DNA of 64,000 bases, taken from contig NZ_CP013141.1 of the NCBI RefSeq assembly GCF_001442535.1, positions 2,499,492 through 2,563,491 of the forward strand, read 5' to 3'. Every line of letters begins with the position of its first letter. Positions within the stretch are counted from its first letter, which is position 1. A program made the position numbers and the translations under genes. The notes beneath the pieces were generated by a model. That model did not search any database, was not told the DNA's origin, and saw only the letters and a program-made list of their open reading frames with translations. Shown piece after piece: positions 53,462 to 61,155 of this stretch. This stretch comes from Lysobacter antibioticus. GTDB lineage: Bacteria > Pseudomonadota > Gammaproteobacteria > Xanthomonadales > Xanthomonadaceae.

Positions 53462-53719
53462 ATGCGAGCCCTTTTCATCGGCGGCACCGTCGACAACAGC
53501 GAACTCGATCTCGACGACGGCACGCCGCCGCGCCATTACCCGCCCGATACCGGCAGCGGCCACTCGCGTTACCGCCTGCACCACGTCGGCTTGCGGCAAA
53601 GCGATACGGTCTATGCGGTGTATGCGGCGCCGGACCTTGCCGACGGCGAGGTCGAACGGGTCGCGCAGGAACGCGGCTATGCGCGCCGGTTTCAGGCGGA
53701 GCCGCAGACCAGCGAGTGA
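53462..53719 (+). CDS. Small hypothetical protein (85 aa)
   Basis: Starts at ATG 53462 with AGGAG nine bases upstream. The product begins MRALFIGGTVDNSELDLDDG and has a second half rich in Tyr and acidic residues (SDTVYAVYAAPDLADGEVE). Soluble, no signal peptide. No family recognised; the codon pattern and Shine-Dalgarno support a real gene. Confidence 0.7.
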   Translation: MRALFIGGTVDNSELDLDDGTPPRHYPPDTGSGHSRYRLHHVGLRQSDTVYAVYAAPDLADGEVERVAQERGYARRFQAEPQTSE

Positions 53720-53764
53720 CCGAAGATCGATGAGCCCGGCCGGCTGCGCGCGCCCTCGCCCCAT

Positions 53765-53790
53765 CCCCTCTCCCGCATGCGGGAGAGGGG
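53765..53790. repeat. Perfect 26-base palindrome
   Basis: The two half-sites are CCCCTCTCCCGCA and its complement, meeting at the centre ATGC. This is a common intergenic repeat of Pseudomonas and Xanthomonadaceae (CCCTCTCCC...GGGAGAGGG) and may terminate transcripts from either side. Confidence 0.8.
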
Positions 53791-53813
53791 TTCGCCGAAG
53801 ACGAGCTTCTTTG

Positions 53814-53833
53814 AGCGGCGGCTAGCCGCCGCT
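53814..53833 (-). terminator. Palindromic hairpin at the ybbP stop
   Basis: AGCGGCGGCTAGCCGCCGCT is a perfect 20-base palindrome touching the stop codon of the permease gene. No T-run follows, so termination is only possible. Confidence 0.5.
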
Positions 53834-56346
53834 CAGCCCTGCAATTCGCGCAAGGTCACCGAGGGCGGCGCATCGAGCACCCGGCGGGTGGCGAACATGC
53901 CGGCCGCCAAGGCCGCCAGCACGCCGGCGGCGGCGCCGAACGCGGCCATCTTCGCGTCGAACTCCCAGGGCAGATCGAATACCTGCACGGCGACCACGCC
54001 GGCCAGCACCGAGGCGGCAATCGCCGCGGTCAAACCGGAAAGCAGACCGATCGCGGCGAACTCCGAAGCCTGCGCCAGGCGCAACTGGCGCCGGCTGCCG
54101 CCGAGTACGCGCATCACCCCGCCTTCGAGCAGGCGTTCGTCCTGGCTCGCGCTGACCGCCGCCATCAACACCAGCACGCCGGCGACCAGGGAGAAGTAGA
54201 ACACCACCTCGACCACGGTCGAGACCTGGTCGGCGGTGCTGCGCACCTGCTTGAGCACTTGGTCGATATCGATCACCGACAGGTTCGGGAAGCGTTCGAC
54301 CAACTGCGAAGTGAAACGCGTGCGCTCGGCCGGCACGTTCATCGCAGTGATGTAGCTCGCCGCATAGCCGTCGAGCGAACCGGGCGAGGCGATCACGAAG
54401 AAGTTCGGGCGGAAGCTCTCCCAGTCGACCTTGCGCAGGCTGGTGACGGTGGCCTGGAAGTTCTGCCCGGCGATGTCGAAACCGACCTTGTCGCCGAGTT
54501 TCCAGCCCAGTTCCTCGGCGAAGCCCTCCTCGACCGAAACCTCGGGCCGGGCGAGCTTGCGCGCGGCCCAGAATTTGCCGTCGACGATCTTGTTGTCCGA
54601 GCGCAGGCTGTCGGCAACCGACAGATTGAATTCGCGCTCGGCCAATTGCTTGGCGCGTTCGCCGCGCTCGGCATAGTCGGCGCCGGTGACGGCCTTGCCG
54701 TTATGCGCGACCAGGCGCCCACGGATCATCGGGAACAGGGTCGGCGCGGGCAGGCCTTGCTCGCCGATGAAACGACGCACATCGGCGATCTGGTCTTGCT
54801 GCACGTTGATGATGAACCGGTTCGGCGCATCGGCCGACAGCGACAGCTGCCAGCGATCGAGCAGATCGGTGCGCACGAAGGTCAGCAGCAACAAGGCCAT
54901 CAGGCCCAGGCCGAGCGCCGAAACCTGGGCGATGCTGGTGCCGGCGCGGCGGCTGACGTTGGCCAGGCCGTAGCGCAGGCTGCCGCGCAGGCGCGAACGC
55001 AGGCGGCGTACCACCACGATCAGGCCCCATGCGAGCAGCGCGAGCACCGCCAGGGTGGCGGCGATGCCGCCGAGCATGGCCGCGCCGAGCGCGACCGAAC
55101 CGGCCTTCCACCACAGCAAGGCGCCCAGGCCGAGCAGGCCGACGATCGCGACCACCCAGGCGCTGGGTTCGGTCGGGTCGAGATCGCGGCGCAGCACGCG
55201 CAGGGCCGGCACGCGCCGCAGCGCGAGCACCGGCGGCGCGCCGAAAGCGAGCAACACCACCATGCCGACGCCGAAACCCTGCGCTGCAGGCAACCAGCCC
55301 GCGCCCGGAATCGACATCTTCAAGGCCTGTTCCAGCCAGCCGCCGATCAGCCATTGCAGGCCGAAGGCGAGCGCGACGCCGATCGCGCTCGCGATCAAGC
55401 CCAGCAGCACCATCTCGCCGACGTGGATGCCGACCAGGGTGCGTTGGCTGGCGCCAAGGCAACGCATCACCGCGGTGCCGGACAGATGGCGCTCACTGTG
55501 GCGGCGCGCGGCCATCGCCACCGCGACGGCCGCCAGCACCACCGAGACCAGCGCGGCCAAGCCGAGGAAACGGCCGGCGCGGTCGAGGGCGGAACGCACT
55601 TCCGGACGTGCGTCGGAGATGGTTTCCAGGCGTTGGCCGCGTTGCAGCGCGGGCTTGGCCGCGGCGACGAAACGCTCGACCGCGCCGGGCGCGCCGGCGA
55701 CGACGAGGCGGTAGCGGATGCGGCTGCCGGGCTGGACCAGCCCGGTCGCGGGCAGATCGCCGGCGTTGAGGAACACCTTCGGCGCGATATTGAAATAGTC
55801 GAGCGAGGCATCGGGCTCCTGCACGACCAATGCCGCCAGGCGCAGGCTGGAATCGCCGATCGCGATGCTCTGGCCGATCTGCGCGCCGAGCGTGTCGGCG
55901 CCGGCGCGGCTCATCCACACCGTGCCCTTCGCCGGCACGCCCTGCGCATCGCGTTCGGCGCCGGCGGCGCGATCGACGATGCGGAAACTGCCGCGCAAAG
56001 GAAAGCCTTCGCCGAGCGCGCGCAGATCGCCGAGTTGCAGGCGTTCGCCGACCCGGATCATGGTCTGCAGTTCGGTGGCTTCGGCGCGGCGCAGCGCCGG
56101 CACCGATGCCGCTCGGCGCAAAGCGCCTTCGATCGGATGATCGGCGCGGATCACCGCATCGCCGCCGAGCAGGCGATTGGCCTCGATGGTCAGTGCGCGT
56201 TCGGCGCGATCGGTGACGAAGCCGACCGCGGTCACCGCCAGCACGGCCAATACCAGCGCCGCGAGCAGGATGCGCACGTCGCCGGCCTTGAGGTCGCGGC
56301 GCAGCTGCCGCCACGCCAGGGACACGGTGCGGGGCATGCCGCTCAC
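53833..56346 (-). CDS. ybbP: YbbP-family ABC permease, FtsX type
   Basis: 837 residues with ten predicted transmembrane helices: a single helix (about 27-47), a large periplasmic domain, a group of helices around 255-480 and a second FtsX unit near the C-terminus (about 710-815). Overlaps the ATPase stop by ATGA. YbbP/YbbA are thought to move lipids or hydrophobic molecules in the periplasm, and in E. coli they lie beside tesA, as here. Confidence 0.93.
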   Translation of the reverse strand: MSGMPRTVSLAWRQLRRDLKAGDVRILLAALVLAVLAVTAVGFVTDRAERALTIEANRLLGGDAVIRADHPIEGALRRAASVPALRRAEATELQTMIRVGERLQLGDLRALGEGFPLRGSFRIVDRAAGAERDAQGVPAKGTVWMSRAGADTLGAQIGQSIAIGDSSLRLAALVVQEPDASLDYFNIAPKVFLNAGDLPATGLVQPGSRIRYRLVVAGAPGAVERFVAAAKPALQRGQRLETISDARPEVRSALDRAGRFLGLAALVSVVLAAVAVAMAARRHSERHLSGTAVMRCLGASQRTLVGIHVGEMVLLGLIASAIGVALAFGLQWLIGGWLEQALKMSIPGAGWLPAAQGFGVGMVVLLAFGAPPVLALRRVPALRVLRRDLDPTEPSAWVVAIVGLLGLGALLWWKAGSVALGAAMLGGIAATLAVLALLAWGLIVVVRRLRSRLRGSLRYGLANVSRRAGTSIAQVSALGLGLMALLLLTFVRTDLLDRWQLSLSADAPNRFIINVQQDQIADVRRFIGEQGLPAPTLFPMIRGRLVAHNGKAVTGADYAERGERAKQLAEREFNLSVADSLRSDNKIVDGKFWAARKLARPEVSVEEGFAEELGWKLGDKVGFDIAGQNFQATVTSLRKVDWESFRPNFFVIASPGSLDGYAASYITAMNVPAERTRFTSQLVERFPNLSVIDIDQVLKQVRSTADQVSTVVEVVFYFSLVAGVLVLMAAVSASQDERLLEGGVMRVLGGSRRQLRLAQASEFAAIGLLSGLTAAIAASVLAGVVAVQVFDLPWEFDAKMAAFGAAAGVLAALAAGMFATRRVLDAPPSVTLRELQG

Positions 56347-57104
56347 TCCTGCACCAGGCGGCCGCTGTCGAGGCGGATGCGGCGATGGCAGCGCTCGGCC
56401 AGGTGTTCGTCGTGGGTCACCAGCACCAGGGTGGTGCCGGCATCGGCGTTGAGTTCGAACAGCAACTCGATGATCGCCTGGCCGGTGTGGGTGTCGAGAT
56501 TGCCGGTGGGTTCATCGGCGAACAACAACGACGGCCGGGTCACGAAGGCACGCGCGAGCGCGACGCGCTGCTGCTCGCCGCCGGACAACTGGCGCGGGTA
56601 GTGATCCAGACGCTGGCCCAGGCCGACCTTGGCCAGGATCGCCTGCGCCGGCGCGAAGGCATCGCGGTCGCCGCGCAGTTCCAGCGGCAGCATCACGTTT
56701 TCCAGCGCGGTCAGCGATGGCAACAGCTGGAAGCTCTGGAACACGAAGCCGACTTTCTCGCTGCGCACGCGCGCGCGGCCGTCCTCGTCGAGCGAGGAAA
56801 TCGGCTCGCCGTCGAGCGTGACCGTGCCGCTGCTCGGCGAGTCCAGGCCCGCCATCAACGACAGCAGGGTGCTCTTGCCCGAACCGGAGGCACCGACGAT
56901 CGCCACGGTGTCGCCCTTGGCGATCGAGAATCCGACCCCATCGAGGATCGTGAGTTCGCCCGACGGCAGCGCCACCCGCTTGCTCAGCCGGTCGACCTCG
57001 AGGGTCGGCACCGGCGCGCGCGCCACCGCTTCAGCGTGCGTCTCGTCGCGACCCGTCACGATGGAATCGGCCATGATCGAATCGGCCAGGTTGGAAGCTG
57101 CCAT
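56343..57104 (-). CDS. ybbA: YbbA-family ABC ATPase
   Basis: 253 residues with Walker A GASGSGKSTL, Q-loop FVFQSFQLL, signature LSGGEQQR, Walker B LLFADEP and H-loop VTHDEH. An N-terminal extension of about 30 residues (MAASNLADSIMADSIV) precedes the fold. Start ATG 57104 has AGGA five bases upstream; a long open frame further upstream is antisense to tesA and is a shadow. It drives the YbbP permease. Confidence 0.93.
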   Translation of the reverse strand: MAASNLADSIMADSIVTGRDETHAEAVARAPVPTLEVDRLSKRVALPSGELTILDGVGFSIAKGDTVAIVGASGSGKSTLLSLMAGLDSPSSGTVTLDGEPISSLDEDGRARVRSEKVGFVFQSFQLLPSLTALENVMLPLELRGDRDAFAPAQAILAKVGLGQRLDHYPRQLSGGEQQRVALARAFVTRPSLLFADEPTGNLDTHTGQAIIELLFELNADAGTTLVLVTHDEHLAERCHRRIRLDSGRLVQE

Positions 57105-57152
57105 GATCGTCCTGTCTGCTTGCCTCGCCGTATCTTCGGGAGACGTTATTAA

Positions 57153-58001
57153 ATGAGTTTTAAGAACTGCAACCGCGAGAGCCTCGATTTCCGGGGCCGC
57201 GACGACGCGAGCGCCACCGTCGCGCGCACCGCCCCGGGCCGCGCCCGCGGCCCCGCCGGCGATTTCGCAGCCCGGAAGGAACGATATGCGGCATCGTCGG
57301 GCCGCGTTCAATGGGCCGTTGGTCGTGGCGCCCGCGCCGCGCTGCTGGCCGTGGCCGTGCTGGCGACCGCATGGGCGCCGCTGCAGGCGCAACCGGCGAC
57401 CGCCCCGCGGGCCGCGGCCAAACCCGCAGCCGCCGCACCGACCGCCAAAACCGCGCGCACCGTACTGTTCATGGGCGACTCGCTCTCGGCCGGCTACGGC
57501 TTGGCCGCCTCGCAAGGCTGGGTCGCGCTCACCGCCGAGCGCATCGCCAAGACCAAGCCCGGCTGGAAGGTGGTCAACGCCAGCATCAGCGGCGAAACCA
57601 CCGCCGGCGGCGCCTCGCGCATCGCCGGCGAACTGCAGCGCAACCGTCCGGCCGTCGTGGTGATCGAACTCGGCGCCAACGACGGCCTGCGCGGACTGCA
57701 ACTGGCGCAGAGCCGGGCCAACCTCGAACGCATGATCGCCGCGGCCAAGGCGGCCAAGGCGCAGGTGCTGCTGATCGGCATGCGCATGCCGCCGAACCTC
57801 GGCAAGGAGTACACACTGGGCTTCGAGCGCAACTTCCGCGAACTGGCGAACCAGCACGGCACCGTCCTGCTGCCGTTCCTGCTCGAACCGATCGCCCTCG
57901 ACCGCGCCGCGTTCCAGGCCGACAACCTGCACCCGATCGCGAGCGCGCAGCCGAAGCTGCGCGATCACGTGTGGGCTCGGCTCGGGCCGATGTTGAAGTA
58001 G
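57153..58001 (+). CDS. tesA: TesA-type arylesterase/thioesterase I/lysophospholipase (SGNH)
   Basis: SGNH hydrolase with block I FMGDSLSAGYGL, block III GANDGLRG and block V DNLHP; Ser in GDS and the final Asp/His form the catalytic machinery. Families of this type hydrolyse acyl-CoA, esters and lysophospholipids in the periplasm. The frame from ATG 57153 gives 282 residues. The first 58 or so are polar and precede the signal-peptide-like segment ALLAVAVLATAWAPLQAQ, so the true start may be internal or the N-terminus may be frameshifted. Divergent from ybbA with 48 bases between them. Confidence 0.88.
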   Translation: MSFKNCNRESLDFRGRDDASATVARTAPGRARGPAGDFAARKERYAASSGRVQWAVGRGARAALLAVAVLATAWAPLQAQPATAPRAAAKPAAAAPTAKTARTVLFMGDSLSAGYGLAASQGWVALTAERIAKTKPGWKVVNASISGETTAGGASRIAGELQRNRPAVVVIELGANDGLRGLQLAQSRANLERMIAAAKAAKAQVLLIGMRMPPNLGKEYTLGFERNFRELANQHGTVLLPFLLEPIALDRAAFQADNLHPIASAQPKLRDHVWARLGPMLK

Positions 58002-58034
58002 CTGCGGATTAAAGCGGGCGCGAAGGCGTCCGCC

Positions 58035-58808
58035 TCAGGCGCTGTGGCGGGCCGCGGTCGAACGGGCCCGTGCGTGCGGCTTCTCGGCATCGCGTCCGAG
58101 ATAGGCCTTGCAGCGGAACTGGTCGATATCGTTGATGCGCAGAATGTTGCGCTTGCGGCTGACCAGGCCGCTGCGGTGCCAGGTCTGCAACTGCGCGTTC
58201 AACTTCGGCCGGCTGGCATTGACCATCGCCGCCAGGATGCTCTGGGTCGGCGGCAGGGCGACCTCGAAACTGTCCTCGCGCGGACGCGTCTGCGATCGCA
58301 TCAGCGACAGCAGGTACCTCGCCAGACGCGACTCGAGGCGATGCAGGCACATCGTCTCCAGGCTTTCCACCGCTTGCCGCAAGCGCATGCACAACGAGGC
58401 ATGGGCACGTTCGATGACTGCCGGGTCAGCGGTCAGGCTCGGGAAGTGGCGGCGCGACAGCAACAGCACGCGGGTCGGGCTGTAGGCCACCGCAGTGAAG
58501 GTATGCGAGTGGTTGTCGAGCAACGGCGTTTCGTCCACCGTTTCGCCGCTTTCGATGGTGTCGACGATGAGCTCCTGGCCATCGGGACCGTACAGCAGCT
58601 TGTAGATCCGTCCGTGGATGACGAAGGCGAGGAAGTCGCTGGAGTCGTTCTTGAAGAACAGCGCATCGCCTTCTTCGAGATTGAGTTCGGTGGAATGACG
58701 GGCGATGTGTTCCAGCAGCGTCGCCGGCAAACCGCGCAGGAGATTGCAGCGATCCAGGCCCCAGCGGCGCCGGCGCACGGCGATGTTGTCTTCGAGTGTC
58801 ACGCACAT
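58035..58808 (-). CDS. Crp/Fnr-family transcription regulator
   Basis: 257 residues. The N-terminal cyclic-nucleotide-binding fold (about 30-130, LNLEEGDALFF through SGETVDETPLL) is followed by a long dimer helix and a winged helix-turn-helix (PPTQSILAAMVNASRPKLNA, about 186-225). The GELS-type ligand pocket of Crp is not clear, so the effector may not be cAMP. It has a basic C-terminal tail. It lies downstream of the Reb genes on the same strand and may regulate them. The start lacks a good Shine-Dalgarno and is approximate. Convergent with tesA. Confidence 0.88.
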   Translation of the reverse strand: MCVTLEDNIAVRRRRWGLDRCNLLRGLPATLLEHIARHSTELNLEEGDALFFKNDSSDFLAFVIHGRIYKLLYGPDGQELIVDTIESGETVDETPLLDNHSHTFTAVAYSPTRVLLLSRRHFPSLTADPAVIERAHASLCMRLRQAVESLETMCLHRLESRLARYLLSLMRSQTRPREDSFEVALPPTQSILAAMVNASRPKLNAQLQTWHRSGLVSRKRNILRINDIDQFRCKAYLGRDAEKPHARARSTAARHSA

Positions 58809-58981
58809 ACGGGCGGCCGCGTGCCCGAGCTGGCGGTTGCGTAAGTCCGGGCGGCGACGAGGCCGCGATCATGATGGCCGCGCATGCGGCCGATGGCACG
58901 TTGCATAACGCCCCCTGTGGATCGTCTGCGTTCGGAGCCTGCGGCGAGCGGCGAGATCCGTCGATCGAGCTGTGTCGAGGT

Positions 58982-59002
58982 GCGGCGCCGTTGCGGCGCC
59001 GC
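58982..59002 (-). terminator. Hairpin after the Reb genes
   Basis: An eight-base-pair stem (GCGGCGCC/GGCGCCGC) with a five-base loop lies 75 bases past the last Reb gene, in the 268-base gap before the Crp-like gene. No T-run follows. Confidence 0.4.
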
Positions 59003-59076
59003 CAGCGCGAACCCGGCACGCAGGAGCCGGTACGATGCCGGCGCCAGCAGCGGCCCGGCATCGTGTCCCTTGCGGA

Positions 59077-59412
59077 TTACGCGTACGGCGACGGCTTGAA
59101 CGAGGTGAGCACGGTCAACAGGCTGGTCAGGTTATCCGCCACGCCGGTCTGGGCGACTTTCTCGGTGGCGCCTGCGGCGGCGGTGGTGTCGACGCTGTAG
59201 ATCTGCATCACGCCCTGGTTGGCGGCGGCCAGCGACAGCGAATTCTGCTGCTGCTGCGAGGAAACCGCGTTCTCGAACAGGATGCCGGTGGAGTGCGCAG
59301 CGGCCTGGAAGATCGAGCCCATGGCGAAGGCCGGCGCTTCGCCGATGACCTTGACGTTGGACTGGGTGACGGCGTCGGTGATCTGGTTGTTGACTGCGGT
59401 GGGAAAGGCCAT
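59077..59412 (-). CDS. RebB-family R-body ('killing trait') protein, second copy
   Basis: 111 residues, starting MAFPTAVNNQITDAVTQSN; residues 7-75 are the RebB core with AVTQSNVKVIGEAPAFAMG and AHSTGILFENAVSSQQQQ. Proteins of this family assemble into R-bodies, coiled protein ribbons that unroll on a stimulus and burst their host or release toxin. It is 88% identical to the copy upstream (94 of the first 107 residues) and has a four-residue extension. GAGGA precedes the start. Between the copies is a hairpin. Polymerisation into R-bodies is inferred from the family. Confidence 0.87.
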   Translation of the reverse strand: MAFPTAVNNQITDAVTQSNVKVIGEAPAFAMGSIFQAAAHSTGILFENAVSSQQQQNSLSLAAANQGVMQIYSVDTTAAAGATEKVAQTGVADNLTSLLTVLTSFKPSPYA

Positions 59413-59497
59413 GAAGAAATCCTCGGTTGGCGATTACTGGAAAGCGAATGAGCCCGGATGCCGGCCCGGCTCAGCGCGAGCGCGGACCGGCATCTGC

Positions 59498-59520
59498 GGC
59501 CTGACCGTCGCGGTCAGGCC
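59498..59520 (-). other. Hairpin between the two RebB genes
   Basis: A perfect ten-base-pair stem (GGCCTGACCG/CGGTCAGGCC) with a TCG loop. It could weaken read-through from the first to the second RebB gene or stabilise the upstream message. Confidence 0.55.
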
Positions 59521-59552
59521 CGAACGGCTGCGTGGTATGCGAATCGAACCGA

Positions 59553-59876
59553 TTACGGCTTGAACGCGCGCAGCACGGTCAGCAGGCTGGTCAGGTTGTC
59601 CGACACGCCGGTCTGGGCGATCTTTTCGGTCGCGCCGGCGGCGGCGGTGGTGTCGAGGCTGTAGATCTGCATCACGCCCTGATTGGCCGCCGCCTGCGCC
59701 AGCGTGTTCTGCTGCTGCTGCGCGGACACGGCGTTCTCGAACAGGATGCCGGTCGAGTGGGCCATCGACTGGTAGATCGAGCCCATCGCGAAGGCAGGCG
59801 CCTCGCCGATGACCTTGACGTTGGACTGGGTGACGGCATCGGTGATTTGATCGTTGACGGCGGTAGGGAAAGCCAT
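59553..59876 (-). CDS. RebB-family R-body ('killing trait') protein, first copy
   Basis: 107 residues, MAFPTAVNDQITDAVTQSN at the N-terminus and AHSTGILFENAVSAQQQQ in the middle. A strong AAGGAG lies seven bases before the ATG, so it may be highly expressed, as expected for a structural polymer. It forms a tandem pair with the next gene and follows the 241-residue gene after about 100 bases. R-body function is inferred from the family. Confidence 0.88.
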   Translation of the reverse strand: MAFPTAVNDQITDAVTQSNVKVIGEAPAFAMGSIYQSMAHSTGILFENAVSAQQQQNTLAQAAANQGVMQIYSLDTTAAAGATEKIAQTGVSDNLTSLLTVLRAFKP

Positions 59877-59980
59877 GTTGAACTCCTTGGAGGGATGAAG
59901 TACGGCCGATGCCGTACGTGTTGGAAGAACGAGTCATCTATCGCGTTGTGAAGCCGATGCTGGCGCCTTGGCGGCGTGTT

Positions 59981-60706
59981 TTAGTTGTTGTCCCGATCGG
60001 GTTTTGCAGCGGGATTCCCGCTGTTTTCCGCATCGGCACGCGACTCGTCCGATGGCGCGGAATCCTGGCTCTTCGGGATCAGGCCGTTGTCCTTCGCGGC
60101 GTCGATCACGCTTTGCAATTGTTTGGCGAGCGGTCCGAACTGTTTGTCGAAGCAGGCCTCGACTTCGATCTGGACCAGGTGCGCGAGTTGATCGGCGATC
60201 TGCGCGATCATCGGCCGCTCGCCGGCGGCGCCGCCTGCGCTGCCCGGCGGCGGTTTGGGCGGCCGCAGATCGTCGAGCGAAGTGGCGCGTTCGACCGCGC
60301 CGAGCACCGCCGCTTCGGCTTCGCGCTCGGCGCGCGCATCCTTGCGCACTGTCGCCTGGGTGCGGCGCAGGCTTTGTTCGATCACGTCCTCGATGCGCTG
60401 GCGGCCGGATTCAATCAGGTTGCCGGCCTGCGAACGGCCGAGCTGCCCGACCGTCGGCGCGCCGGCCGGCGCCGCTGCGCGCGCCTTGGAATCGGCGTCG
60501 ATCGCATCCAGCGCCGCGCTCACCTGCACGCGTTCGCCTTCGCTGAGTTCGCGGCCGAGCACGTGGAAGGCCAGCAGACCGACGTGATGATCCAGTTCGG
60601 TGCGGATCGGATCGGCGGCGGTTCGGCTCATCGCCGCGCCATTGAGCGCGGCGCCGTTGACGGCCGCTGCGCTGGCGAAGGTCGCATCGGGGGAAACGGC
60701 GGTCAT
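59981..60706 (-). CDS. Unrecognised helical protein in the Reb cluster (241 aa)
   Basis: It starts at ATG 60706 overlapping the stop of the 134-residue gene as ATGA, so the two are translated together. The sequence is mainly helical and contains LLAFHVLGRELSEGER (about 45-60), a central helix rich in Arg/Glu (about 100-145) and HLVQIEVEACFDKQFGPLAK (about 185-205). The last 30 residues are polar and disordered (Asp/Ser/Asn). Ala-rich N-terminus (AAAVNGAALNGAA). No signal peptide. Could be a regulator or chaperone of Reb proteins; family not recognised. A longer frame upstream is a shadow of the 751-residue gene. Confidence 0.7.
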   Translation of the reverse strand: MTAVSPDATFASAAAVNGAALNGAAMSRTAADPIRTELDHHVGLLAFHVLGRELSEGERVQVSAALDAIDADSKARAAAPAGAPTVGQLGRSQAGNLIESGRQRIEDVIEQSLRRTQATVRKDARAEREAEAAVLGAVERATSLDDLRPPKPPPGSAGGAAGERPMIAQIADQLAHLVQIEVEACFDKQFGPLAKQLQSVIDAAKDNGLIPKSQDSAPSDESRADAENSGNPAAKPDRDNN

Positions 60707-61107
60707 CGCTGCGCTCCCAACTGCTTCACCAGCGCGCTCAGCACCTGCTGGGGCTGCACGCCGACCAGCTTGGCCAAGGCCGTCAGAACCTGCTCGGGCG
60801 ACACCCCGGCCAGTTTCGTCAGCGCTTCGAGCACGTCGGGGCGCAGGAAGCGCTCGATCAGCTCGTCGCCGTCCGCGGCCGGCCCGGCCGGCGGCTCCGG
60901 ATCCGCTACCGGCGCGGTCGCCGGCGCCACCGGCGGCGCCGATGCCGGTGCGAGCGCGTGCGCCATCGCCTCGCTCGATGCGGCGTGCGCCGCCGATACG
61001 GCCACTTCCACCGCCTGTTGCGATGCCGCTTGCGCGGCCTTGACCGCCGGCAGATCGAACAGACCTTCCAGTTCCTCGTGAAGCAGGTAATGCAGATTCT
61101 CGTCCAT
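60703..61107 (-). CDS. Unrecognised protein with 15-residue repeats in the Reb cluster (134 aa)
   Basis: The start at 61107 (MDENLHYLLHEELEGLF) has GGAG six bases upstream. The first 45 residues are helical, the middle is a Pro/Ala linker, and the C-terminus has tandem 15-residue repeats of the type ALxKLxGVxPxQVLx (ALTKLAGVSPEQVLT, ALAKLVGVQPQQVLS, ALVKQLG). Short repeats of this type usually mediate protein binding. Its stop overlaps the next start (ATGA). No known family. Confidence 0.7.
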   Translation of the reverse strand: MDENLHYLLHEELEGLFDLPAVKAAQAASQQAVEVAVSAAHAASSEAMAHALAPASAPPVAPATAPVADPEPPAGPAADGDELIERFLRPDVLEALTKLAGVSPEQVLTALAKLVGVQPQQVLSALVKQLGAQR

Positions 61108-61155
61108 TGCGAACTCCGGTCTTACAAGGGATGCGATACGCAATGCGGTCGCCGA

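Noticed and set aside
53765..53833. Attachment site of an integrated element
   Set aside because: The palindromes are common intergenic repeats; no integrase or second copy flanks a block of foreign genes.
58809..59076. Extra small ORF between the Crp-like regulator and RebB
   Set aside because: Open frames here lack ribosome sites and have no Reb-like features.
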